Of a stretch of 64,000 nt of DNA, positions 1-7,269 are shown in pieces. Numbering within the stretch: the first letter of the stretch is position 1; each line of letters starts with the position of its first letter. Under the pieces are notes generated by a model. The model was not told the DNA's origin and did not search any database. It saw only the letters and a list, made by a program, of their open reading frames with translations. A program made the translations under genes and the position numbers. Origin of the DNA: JAPOXR01 sp965221935 (GTDB taxonomy: Bacteria; Pseudomonadota; Alphaproteobacteria; Rhodobacterales; Rhodobacteraceae); assembly GCA_965221935.1 (NCBI GenBank), contig CBDCSZ010000063.1:133892-197891 (forward strand). The letters are read 5' to 3'.

Positions 1-561
1 TCGATGGCTGCCGAGGGTCTGATTCCGCAGTCCGTCGTGTCTTTCCAGAACCAATATCGCGACGTTGAGGCCGCAATCATCAATGGCACTGCCGCCATGT
101 CGATCAACGGCCACTGGGGCTTGGGCAATGTAATCAAGGGCAATCCGGACCTCGAAGGCATATGGGTTGGCTCGAAGATTCCGGGCCCAGAGACCGGCAT
201 GCATGCCTCGGGCGTGGGCGGCTGGACGCTTGCATCGATGTCGGATGACGAAGAAAAACAGCAGATGTGCGCCACCTTGATAAAAGAGGTCCACATGGAT
301 GGCGTCATTCAGGAGTACATGAAGCGCATTCCAACTCAGAAATCGATGTTCGACAAGGTGTCCTGGGGTGCCACCCCGCATTTCACCATGGTAAAGGAAG
401 TACTTGAGGATGGTGTCGCACGGCCCGGTTTTGCGGTGTACCCCGCTGTTTCTGAGGCAATCTATACGCTGATGGCGGATGTCATCACAGGCAGCAAGAC
501 CGCCGAAGAAGCGACCGACGAGGCATTCAAGGCTGCGATGACGGCTTTCAACAAACTCTGA
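1..561 (+). CDS. Sugar ABC transporter substrate-binding protein (C-terminal part)
   Basis: Only the last 187 codons are in the window; the gene begins upstream. The product looks like the C-terminal half of a family 1 extracellular solute-binding protein of the CUT1 (maltose/sugar) type. The run NGTAAMSINGHWGLGN and the later GVGGWTLASMS match the lobe that clamps the sugar in such proteins, and the tail has the usual alanine-rich helix (TAEEATDEAFKAAMTAF). It would act in the periplasm and hand sugar to the two permeases encoded directly downstream on the same strand. The ligand cannot be read from sequence. The nearby uxuA/uxuB genes make a hexuronate or an oligomer of it a reasonable guess. 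No ATPase gene for the transporter is in the window. Confidence 0.85.
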   Translation, partial: SMAAEGLIPQSVVSFQNQYRDVEAAIINGTAAMSINGHWGLGNVIKGNPDLEGIWVGSKIPGPETGMHASGVGGWTLASMSDDEEKQQMCATLIKEVHMDGVIQEYMKRIPTQKSMFDKVSWGATPHFTMVKEVLEDGVARPGFAVYPAVSEAIYTLMADVITGSKTAEEATDEAFKAAMTAFNKL

Positions 562-569
562 CCCAAATT

Positions 570-616
570 CCCTGGCGGCACGGTTTCCCTGGCGGCACGG
601 TTTCCCTGCCGCCAGG
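570..616 (+). promoter_or_regulatory. 17-bp direct repeat and GC-rich hairpin between binding protein and permease
   Basis: Two identical 17-bp units (570-586 and 587-603, CCCTGGCGGCACGGTTT) are followed at 608-616 by GCCGCCAGG. This is the exact reverse complement of CCTGGCGGC in either unit (571-579 or 588-596), so two alternative 9-bp stems can form. There is no T tract, so it is not a classic terminator. By analogy with the malE-malF intercistronic region it may protect the upstream mRNA or reduce read-through into the permeases, giving more binding protein than permease. Confidence 0.6.
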
Positions 617-623
617 ACCCTTA

Positions 624-1544
624 TTGAAGAACCGGATGGGGGCCGTGTTGTCGGGCTATTTCCTGAAAAAATGGGTGAGCGAAGAAAACCCCTACATATG
701 GTTGATGCCAACAATCCTGTTGCTGGGTGTTTTTTATCTTTGGCCGATCATCGACGTCATCCGCATCAGCTTTACCAATGCCCACCTCTTTAAACGCACT
801 TATAATTTTACTTTCGACACGATTGTCGAGGCCTTCTCGACGAGCGGCTTTTTCGAGACCGTGTGGGTCACGTTCATTTTCGTATCTGTCAGCGTAGTGG
901 GGCAACTGATCCTTGGGCTGATCTTGGCGGTCATTCTGCGCCGGGCCACAGATCGCCGATTGCCTGGGACAACACTCATCAAGGTCGCAGTTCTGATTTC
1001 CTGGATGATCCCCGGCGTCAGCGCGGGCATTTCATGGAACTACCTTCTCAGCGAGGCCAGCGTCGGCTTTTTAAACAACGCGCTGCAGTCCTTCGGGTAT
1101 GAGCCTATCCGGTTCTTGTCCGACAACACCAACGCGCTGATTTCTGTCTGCATCGCAAATATCTGGAAAGGCACTGCTTTTTCGATGATCGTCTTGTATG
1201 CGGCGGTCTCTACCCTGCCGAGCAACCTTTATGCAGCGTCTGCCGTTGATGGGGCAAGGCCCTGGCAACAGCTGATCTTCATCACCGTGCCGCAGATGAA
1301 AGCGATCATAACCATCGTGCTGATCCTGATCACCATCGCGACGCTGAACAGCCTGGAAATTATCCTCGCGCTGACTGGCGGCGGGCCGGGTCGCGCGACA
1401 GAGGTCATGTCGCTTTTCATCCTGAACACGGTGTTTTCACGCGGCGACATAGCGCTCGGCAGTGTCTTTGCCGTGGTCCTGATGCTGATCTCCCTAACGC
1501 TTACATTCGCCTATATGCGCCTGATCGAGTTGGACAAGGAATGA
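624..1544 (+). CDS. CUT1 sugar ABC transporter permease, MalF-like
   Basis: A 306-residue inner-membrane permease with about six hydrophobic segments. The cytoplasmic EAA-type coupling loop lies near residues 203-225 (AASAVDGARPWQQL followed by ITVPQMK), the site that contacts the ATPase. The later LALTGGGPGRATEVMS is typical of MalF/UgpA-type subunits. The start given is TTG at 624; an ATG at 636 is an alternative and neither has a strong ribosome-binding site. It sits 62 bp after the binding-protein stop, across the repeat/hairpin, and overlaps the next permease by 4 bp (ATGA), so the two permeases are translationally coupled. Substrate is inferred only from context (hexuronate locus). Confidence 0.9.
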   Translation: MKNRMGAVLSGYFLKKWVSEENPYIWLMPTILLLGVFYLWPIIDVIRISFTNAHLFKRTYNFTFDTIVEAFSTSGFFETVWVTFIFVSVSVVGQLILGLILAVILRRATDRRLPGTTLIKVAVLISWMIPGVSAGISWNYLLSEASVGFLNNALQSFGYEPIRFLSDNTNALISVCIANIWKGTAFSMIVLYAAVSTLPSNLYAASAVDGARPWQQLIFITVPQMKAIITIVLILITIATLNSLEIILALTGGGPGRATEVMSLFILNTVFSRGDIALGSVFAVVLMLISLTLTFAYMRLIELDKE

Positions 1545-2383
1545 GGCAGTCTCAGGAAGCTCTGCTCGGCGATCTGGCCACCTATTTCTTTTACATGATC
1601 ATCGGGATCTTCTTCATCTTTCCGGTCTTCTGGAGCTTTTCCGTGGCATTGGGATCGCAAGAAGATGTGCTGTTCGACGGCCTGCGCATCCTGCCCAAGA
1701 ACCCAACCCTGGAAAACTTCAAAACCGTTCTCGCCTTCCCGTTCTTTGATCTCTACCTCTGGAACGCGCTGAAGCTGTCTTTTTTCGGCGCTTTGGGCGC
1801 CAGCCTGATCTGCCTTCCAAGCGCCTATGCCTTTTCGCGGTTCGACTGGAAAGGCCGCAAGACGGCGTTGATTCTGATCCTCGTGTTCAAGATGTTCTCT
1901 GGCATCATCATCCTGGTTCCGCTTTATCGCTACCTGCGGATGATGGGCCTGTTGAATTCGCATCTTGTGGTGATCTGCGTCTATATCGGCGTGCAGATCC
2001 CGATGACTACATGGCTGTTGAAGGGCTTTTGCGACAAGGTGCCCAGAAGCTTGGAAGAATCTGCGATGATCGACGGGTGTTCCCGGCTTGGTGCCGTGTT
2101 CCGCGTGGTGCTGCCAACGCTTATCTCGGGCCTCATGGCGTCGTTCATCATCAACATTATCACCAATTGGGGCAATTTCATCATCCCTTTTATCCTGCTG
2201 TCCAAAGCAAAGCTTTTGCCGATAGCAGTGGGGCTGTTGAAATTCCAAGGCGACTATGAGGGCGGCGGACAGGAGCTGGTGGCGGCTGCTTCGGTTCTGT
2301 CGATCCTGCCGGCGGTATTAATTTTCGTTCTGCTCCAACGCATGATCATCAAATCGATGACCACAGGTGCCGTAAAAGGATAA
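1541..2383 (+). CDS. CUT1 sugar ABC transporter permease, MalG-like
   Basis: A 280-residue second permease forming the heterodimer with the preceding MalF-like subunit. The EAA loop EESAMIDGCSRLGAVFRVVL, near residues 172-191, is a textbook MalG-type coupling motif, with ALGSQEDVL and FSRFDW-type segments before it. The start overlaps the upstream stop (ATGA at 1541-1544). The end of the gene contains AAAAGGA (2374-2380), which appears to be the ribosome-binding site of the next gene. Function: passage of a sugar from the periplasmic binding protein into the cytoplasm, powered by an ATPase encoded outside the window. Confidence 0.92.
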   Translation: MRQSQEALLGDLATYFFYMIIGIFFIFPVFWSFSVALGSQEDVLFDGLRILPKNPTLENFKTVLAFPFFDLYLWNALKLSFFGALGASLICLPSAYAFSRFDWKGRKTALILILVFKMFSGIIILVPLYRYLRMMGLLNSHLVVICVYIGVQIPMTTWLLKGFCDKVPRSLEESAMIDGCSRLGAVFRVVLPTLISGLMASFIINIITNWGNFIIPFILLSKAKLLPIAVGLLKFQGDYEGGGQELVAAASVLSILPAVLIFVLLQRMIIKSMTTGAVKG

Positions 2384-2387
2384 TTCA

Positions 2388-3407
2388 ATTATCAATCTGG
2401 GCTTCATATCGACGGCACATGTGCATTTTGAGCGCTTCTCAGATCAAATTGCCGGGATGGAAGGAGTCCAGATCTCACATATCTGGGATGATGACCCGGT
2501 GCGGGGCTCGACCAATGCCGCCGCGGTAGGCGCCAACTTTGTGGACGATTTGGAAGCCATCTGCGCCGCTGGGACAATCGATGGCTTCGTAATCTGCGCG
2601 CCCAACAACCAACGCCTGTCCCTGCTGCGCCCAGTCATTACATCGGGCAAGCCGATCATGTGCGAAAAGCCGTTGAGTCTGACGGTTGCTGAAGCGCGCG
2701 AGATTAAGGATCTGTTGGCCCAAAACCAGAACAGCCTGAGCACGGGTTACTTCCGGCTGGGCTATGGTGGTTATCTGAAGGCGCGCGAGATGGTGCGGGA
2801 CGGCGCGTTAGGCAAGATCACCCATATCAACCATGTCAACAAATTGAACGCGGCTCTGATCAACCGTTTCGATGACCCGACGGTGCAGTGGTTTGTCGAT
2901 CCGGCTGTATCTGGCGGTGGCGGCATAGTTGATCTTGGCACTCACAGCGTGAATCTGTTGTCATGGTTCATGGGCGGGGCCGAAGAGGTCCTTGCCATGT
3001 CCACAAATCTTTCAGGCAACTACAGCCATATCGACGATTACGGTGTCATTCATATTCGGTTCAAAAACGGCGTCTTAGGCAATGTCGAGGCTGGCTGGAT
3101 CGCTGTCGGCGGCATGAACACTCTGTCGGTATTCGGCCATAACGGCTCGATCATCGGCACCAAGGACGACTACTTGGAAACCGATCACGAATTGCGCCAC
3201 TACACCGGGCGCTACGACTACAAACTGATCGAGCCTGTGGCGAACAGACCCATGCGGATCGACCGCCTGATTGCCCAGATCAAGGGAGAAGTCAGCGACA
3301 TGGAGTTGGCCGAGGAACTGGATGCTGCTTTCGCGTCGGTGTCGATCATGGAAGCCGCCCTAAAGTCAAATGCGCAGGGGCGTTGGAGCCCGGTCGAAGA
3401 TGTCTGA
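2388..3407 (+). CDS. Gfo/Idh/MocA family NAD(P)-dependent oxidoreductase, probable ATT start
   Basis: A 339-residue sugar dehydrogenase-type protein if it starts at 2388. Residues 2-14 (INLGFISTAHVHF) form the first Rossmann strand and turn, followed by the typical CEKPLSLTVAEA (the EKP motif that shapes the active site) and GGGIVDLGTHSVN (catalytic-domain motif with conserved D and H). The first ordinary start codon in frame is GTG at 2421, which would delete the whole first strand. An ATT at 2388 keeps it and lies 7 bp after AAAAGGA, so I favour ATT. The frame is closed by TAA at 2373-2375. The gene follows the permease by 4 bp and is probably in the same operon, acting on the imported sugar or a derivative. 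The product of the reaction is unknown. Confidence 0.85.
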   Translation: MINLGFISTAHVHFERFSDQIAGMEGVQISHIWDDDPVRGSTNAAAVGANFVDDLEAICAAGTIDGFVICAPNNQRLSLLRPVITSGKPIMCEKPLSLTVAEAREIKDLLAQNQNSLSTGYFRLGYGGYLKAREMVRDGALGKITHINHVNKLNAALINRFDDPTVQWFVDPAVSGGGGIVDLGTHSVNLLSWFMGGAEEVLAMSTNLSGNYSHIDDYGVIHIRFKNGVLGNVEAGWIAVGGMNTLSVFGHNGSIIGTKDDYLETDHELRHYTGRYDYKLIEPVANRPMRIDRLIAQIKGEVSDMELAEELDAAFASVSIMEAALKSNAQGRWSPVEDV

Positions 3408-3830
3408 AAATCCAATTGCGGCGAACTACCGCCTTCGGCTCATTGCCGTAATCCACACATATCCAACAAACGGCGGAGTTGGTTCATTTTGCCCCATTTT
3501 CGGCCGGTCAAATTGACGTTGAAAAGTGAGTTGAAAGGGGACGCTTACCCCTGCGAGGATCACGGTTGAAGGTATAAAAAAGAGCCGCGACATCATGAAC
3601 CAATATGTATTCTCGAAGGTAAAAGGGGCAACTTGCCGGGAATTCGTGTGCCTTTGAGATGTGTTTTGCGCTGGTAGCGTAGAGTTTTTCCTGTGCGTTT
3701 CAAGATCCTGGTTCAGTCATCCGCCCTGATCCGAGTGACGGAATTTCAGGGATTCCTTCCCGAATCATTTTCTGATTCCATGGTGACATGGATGATTCGG
3801 AAACAGGTCGCCCGGCTGATGCCCGCCTTT
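3408..3830. other. Intergenic stretch up to the first transposon end, no gene recognised
   Basis: About 420 bp between the oxidoreductase and the left inverted repeat of the outer Tn3-type element. I see no convincing coding sequence. A short purine-rich run with an ATG near 3596 (preceded by AAAAAAGAGCC) encodes only about 20 residues without family resemblance. The next gene of the sugar operon, if there was one, has been lost here. Confidence 0.5.
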
Positions 3831-3868
3831 GGGGTCGATTCCGGTAGAGGGCGAAATGACACTCTAAG
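3831..3868 (+). repeat. Left 38-bp terminal inverted repeat of Tn3-type element A
   Basis: Exactly 38 bp running from GGGGTCGATT to ACTCTAAG. Tn3-family repeats are typically 38 bp, begin with GGGG and end with TAAG on the inner side, as here. It lies 77 bp outside the resolvase stop codon. No partner copy was found in the window. Confidence 0.7.
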
Positions 3869-3945
3869 CATTTTGTCTTCGCTTCTCGTCGCATTCACGG
3901 TCGATTGTCTGCGCATTTGATGCTGAGCGCAGCGAGAATGCACAT

Positions 3946-4551
3946 TTATCCGGCTTGCCTGTGCCGTTTTACGACGTCGAGGACAGTATTCTTGCTGATT
4001 CCGAGATCACGGGCGATCCAGCGGTAACTTCGTCCCTCGCTGACGGCCTGAAGGACCTTCGGTGCGAGCTTGTCTGATTTTGGCCGCTGTCCTTGTTGGC
4101 GGCCGAGCTTCTTCCCCCGCGCCTTCGCCGCGGCCAGCCCCGATTTCACGCGTTCGCTGATCAGGTCGCGCTCGAATTGAGCGATCCCCGCCAGCATTGT
4201 GGCCATCATCCGGCCATGTGGCGTATCGAGTTCGAATGTCATGCCGCTCATCGCGACAACCGAGACCTTCCATCCTGCCAGTCGGTGCAGCGAGGCGAGC
4301 AGATCCTGTGTCGATCTCCCCCATCGGGAAAGCTCGGAGACAAGGACAACATCGATCTGCCGCGTCTGTGCGAGGTCCATTACCTTTTTGCGTGCGGCAC
4401 GATTGGCAGATGCCCCTGATGCGGTTTCCCTGAATATCCCCGCCACGTCATAGCCGCATCGCTGGGCGAAAGACGTCAATTCCGAGATCTGGCGCTCGCA
4501 GGACTGGTCCGCGGTGGAAACCCTGGCATAGATGGCCGCCCGCCGTCCCAA
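3946..4551 (-). CDS. tnpR: Tn3-family resolvase (serine recombinase), element A
   Basis: A 201-residue serine recombinase. Near the N-terminus, YARVSTADQ carries the nucleophilic serine (Ser12). The catalytic-core motifs ELSRWGRS and AQFERDLISERVKSGLAAAKARGKKLGR follow, and the C-terminal helix-turn-helix (YRWIARDLGISKNTVLDVVKR) is near residues 176-196. Resolvases of this type separate the cointegrate formed by the replicative transposase by recombining two res sites. The gene is divergent from tnpA of the same element, with 94 bp between them that should hold res and both promoters. It appears intact, so it could still act on res copies elsewhere. Confidence 0.92.
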   Translation of the reverse strand: MGRRAAIYARVSTADQSCERQISELTSFAQRCGYDVAGIFRETASGASANRAARKKVMDLAQTRQIDVVLVSELSRWGRSTQDLLASLHRLAGWKVSVVAMSGMTFELDTPHGRMMATMLAGIAQFERDLISERVKSGLAAAKARGKKLGRQQGQRPKSDKLAPKVLQAVSEGRSYRWIARDLGISKNTVLDVVKRHRQAG

Positions 4552-4645
4552 TTGAACCTCCTCTGGTTTCTGCCTTGCAAGTCATTGATTTATATGACCC
4601 GGAATCTGTACCAAACAGACTGTACTCCAACAAGGACGATTTCCC
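4552..4645. promoter_or_regulatory. Divergent tnpR/tnpA intergenic region of element A, likely res site
   Basis: This 94-bp gap separates the divergent resolvase and transposase starts. In Tn3-type elements it carries the res recombination site and the overlapping promoters. It is shorter than the usual res of roughly 120 bp, so part of res may extend into tnpR or tnpA. Individual subsites were not clear to me. Confidence 0.45.
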
Positions 4646-6495
4646 ATGCCAAGACGCAGTATTCTGACGGCGCGCCAGCGCGCCGCCCTTTTTGACATGC
4701 CGACTGACGAGGCACCCCTTCTGCAACACTACACGCTGGCAGATGATGATATCGAGTATATCCGGGAGAGAAGGCGTCCGGAAAACCAGTTGGGCTTCGC
4801 ACTTCAACTCTGCGTCTTGCGCTACCCGGGGCGCCTTCTGGGGTCCGGTGAAGTCATCCCCGAGGAGGTTCTCAGGTTCATTGGCGCCCAATTGGGCATC
4901 ACAGGCGACGCTCTGCTCACCTATGCCGCCCGGCGTCAAACCCGGCAGGAACACCTTGTCGCTCTGCGCGAGATCTACGGCTACCGGATGTTCACGGGCA
5001 AGCGCGCGCGCCGGATGAAGTCCTGGCTGGCAGAGCAGGCCGAGGCGGCCCAATCAAGCGAAGAACTTGTACGGTGTTTCGTGAAGGAGTGCCGTCGCAG
5101 GCAGATCATTCTGCCTGGCATTTCGACCATCGAGAGGCTCTGCGCCGATGCACTGGTCGCGGCGGAGCGTCGGGTCGAGTCCCGAATTGCTGCGCGCCTC
5201 GATGACGGGATGCGCGCACGCCTCGACAGCCTGCTGCACGAAAACACGGATGGGCACACAAGTTGGTTCGTCTGGCTGCGACAGTTCGAGGTGGGGAACA
5301 ACTCGGCCGATATCAATCGCCTGCTCGACCGGCTCGAATTCCTGCAGGAGATCAATCTGCCGACGGAAGTTCTCAACAGCATTCCACCCCACAGGATCAC
5401 ACGTCTGCGCCGTCAGGGCGAGCGGTATTTCACGGACGGCCTTCGCGACATTTCAAGCGACCGCCGTCTGGCCATTCTGGCTGTCTGCGTCGTGGAATGG
5501 AGCACAGCAATCGCGGATGCCGTCGTGGAGACACATGACCGGATTGCCGGCAGGATCTGGCGGGAGGCCAAAAGGCTCTCCGATCTTCGGGTTGAAGAAG
5601 CACATGCCGACATTCATGACACTCTGACGGCATTCCGGTCTCTCGGGTCCGCATTGCTGGAAGCGAACGGCGATGAAACCGCCCTTCGGGACGTGATTGC
5701 GACTTCATGCGGCTGGCGTTCCCTGGAGGTGCTCGTCGCCAGGGCCGGGCAGTTGACGGAAACCGTCAGGGCTGATCCCCTGGATCATGTCGTGAAAGGC
5801 TGGCATCGGTTTCGGCTGTATGCGCCGCGCATGCTGAAGGCCCTGGAGATCGACTGTGCTTCCGTGGCCAAGCCATTGCTTGAGGCTGCCGCCGTGATCC
5901 GGGATGGGCGGAACATTCCGGTCGGTGCGATTTCGTTCCTGCGACCCCGGTCAAACTGGCGCAGGCGTCTCCGGAGCGAACGGGTCGACAGGGAACGTCT
6001 CTGGATCGTTGCGGTGCTGTTTCATCTGCGCGACGCGTTTCGATCCGGAGATATCTGGCTGAGACATTCCCGGCGTTATGCCGACCTGAAACAGGCCCTC
6101 GTGCCGATCGAGGCGGCAAGGGCGACACCGCAACTCGCGGTTCCGTTTGAACCGGAGCACTGGATCGCCGATCGCAGGCGACGCACGGAGGACGGGCTGA
6201 ACAGGCTCGCGAAGGCAGCCAGGGACGGAACCCTTCCAAGCGGCACCATCGAGAATGGAGAGCTGCGTCTTGAGCGACTCAAATCTGATGTGCCGGACGA
6301 GGCCGGCGATCTGGTGCTGGATCTTTATCGACGCCTGCCCGAGGTCCGGATCACGGATCTTCTGCTGGACGTGGACAGGGCCACGGGGGTTACCGACGCC
6401 TTCACGCATCTGCGCACGGGCGCACCATGCAAGGACAGGATTGGCCTGCTGAATATGATTCTCGCCGAAGGCCTCAATCTTGGGCTGAGCAAGAT
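4646..6495 (+). pseudogene. tnpA: Tn3-family transposase, truncated before its catalytic domain (element A)
   Basis: The first roughly 616 codons of a Tn3-family TnpA (family length about 980). The start MPRRSILTARQRAALFDMP and the N-terminal DUF4158-type region are intact. Sequence similarity to the second transposase in the window runs to LNLGLSKMA, which matches VNLGLERMA there. Immediately after this the frame enters the terminal repeat of the inner transposon and stops at a TAA at about 6530. The DDE catalytic region (SSDGQ, ADTGG and NKGES in the second transposase) is missing, so the protein cannot transpose DNA. The left half is clean, which suggests recent truncation. Confidence 0.88.
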
Positions 6496-6533
6496 GGCCC
6501 CATCGGATAGTTTGTACGTAGAACCACGTTAAG
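6496..6533 (+). repeat. Left 38-bp terminal inverted repeat of Tn3-type element B
   Basis: Begins GGCCCCATCGG and ends ACCACGTTAAG. The inner ACGTTAAG is the same as the inner end of the classical Tn3 repeat. It matches the right repeat at 37 of 38 positions. The terminal GGCCCC rather than GGGG is a small departure from the family norm. Confidence 0.9.
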
Positions 6534-6556
6534 GAAGAACGGATCAGGAACGGTTT

Positions 6557-7126
6557 CTACGGGCTGGTTTGCCGGATCACCCTGTATGCGGTTGATCTTC
6601 CTATCCCGACGTATTCCGCGGCCCTGGTCACGGACGTTTCGTTGGCCACGAGTTCCTGCAGTGCCGAGACCGTATCGGCGTGAAGCGGTGGCCGACCGGG
6701 CGAGCGACCGCGTTTCCTGGCAGCAAGCAGGCCATCCTTGGTGCGCTCGGATATCAGCCGTCTCTCGAAGTGTGCGATTGCACCGAACACATGGAACACC
6801 AGTTCGCCGGCCGCCGAAGTTGTGTCGATATCTTCTTCAAGGCTGATCAGATTGATCTCTTGCTCTTTCAACGTGTCGACGATCTCGAGGAGTTCCCTGA
6901 GCGAGCGCCCGAGGCGATCAAGACGGATGATGGCGAGCGTGTCGCCTGGCCGGGCAAAGTCGAACAACGCAGCGAGGCCTGGCCGGTCGAAGGTCCTTCC
7001 GGAGACAACATCCTCAAACACGCGGACGGCGCCTTCCTGCCTGAGACGTTCGACCTGTCCAGAGAGATCCTGGTCCACCGTTGAGACCCTGGCGTAGCCA
7101 AGAATATCGCCTTTTTGTCGTGTCAT
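6557..7126 (-). CDS. tnpR: Tn3-family resolvase (serine recombinase), element B
   Basis: A 189-residue resolvase. GYARVSTVDQ near the start carries the catalytic serine (Ser15). RLDRLGRSLREL and AHFERRLISERTKDGLLAARKRG form the core and the long E-helix region, and the C-terminal helix-turn-helix (TRAAEYVGIGRSTAYRVI) reads the res site. It resolves cointegrates of element B. It is clearly different from the resolvase of element A, so the two elements are separate lineages and not duplicates. It lies about 24 bp inside the left terminal repeat and is divergent from tnpA. Confidence 0.93.
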   Translation of the reverse strand: MTRQKGDILGYARVSTVDQDLSGQVERLRQEGAVRVFEDVVSGRTFDRPGLAALFDFARPGDTLAIIRLDRLGRSLRELLEIVDTLKEQEINLISLEEDIDTTSAAGELVFHVFGAIAHFERRLISERTKDGLLAARKRGRSPGRPPLHADTVSALQELVANETSVTRAAEYVGIGRSTAYRVIRQTSP

Positions 7127-7269
7127 GCCTGTCTCTTAATCGACCGGTTTAGAGCCGTTTTCCGGACGGCCGTCCGTGATGCCGAAACCGCGGTCAATCC
7201 TGTCTTTTTATTGGTCTCTATAATACATGCAGTCCCGAAAAGTTCAACATCGTTTTGGGGACTGCAATC
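7127..7269. promoter_or_regulatory. res site and promoters of element B
   Basis: This gap between the divergent resolvase and transposase starts holds two clear dyads: a perfect 14-bp palindrome CGGACGGCCGTCCG (7163-7176), and a longer inverted pair, GCAGTCCCGAAAA (7229-7241) against TTTTGGGGACTGC (7253-7265), with one mismatch. Resolvase dimers bind paired inverted half-sites in res, so these are likely subsites. The AT-rich TTTTTATTGG...TATAAT stretch near 7204-7222 resembles a sigma-70 promoter for tnpA. Confidence 0.6.

Larger units (their letters stand above)
3831..6495. mobile_element. Outer Tn3-family transposon (A), truncated on the right
   Basis: The left end is a 38-bp GGGG...TAAG terminal repeat (3831-3868), followed by a divergent tnpR (minus) and tnpA (plus), the standard Tn3-family core. 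The element stops inside tnpA exactly where the terminal repeat of a second Tn3 element begins (6496). Neither the catalytic part of its tnpA nor a matching right repeat was found beyond the inner element, so the right part has been lost. The 5 bp before the left repeat are CCTTT. Confidence 0.8.

Noticed and set aside
2421..3407. GTG 2421 as the start of the Gfo/Idh/MocA gene
   Set aside because: It would remove the first Rossmann strand encoded directly upstream in the same frame; the ATT with a ribosome-binding site fits better.
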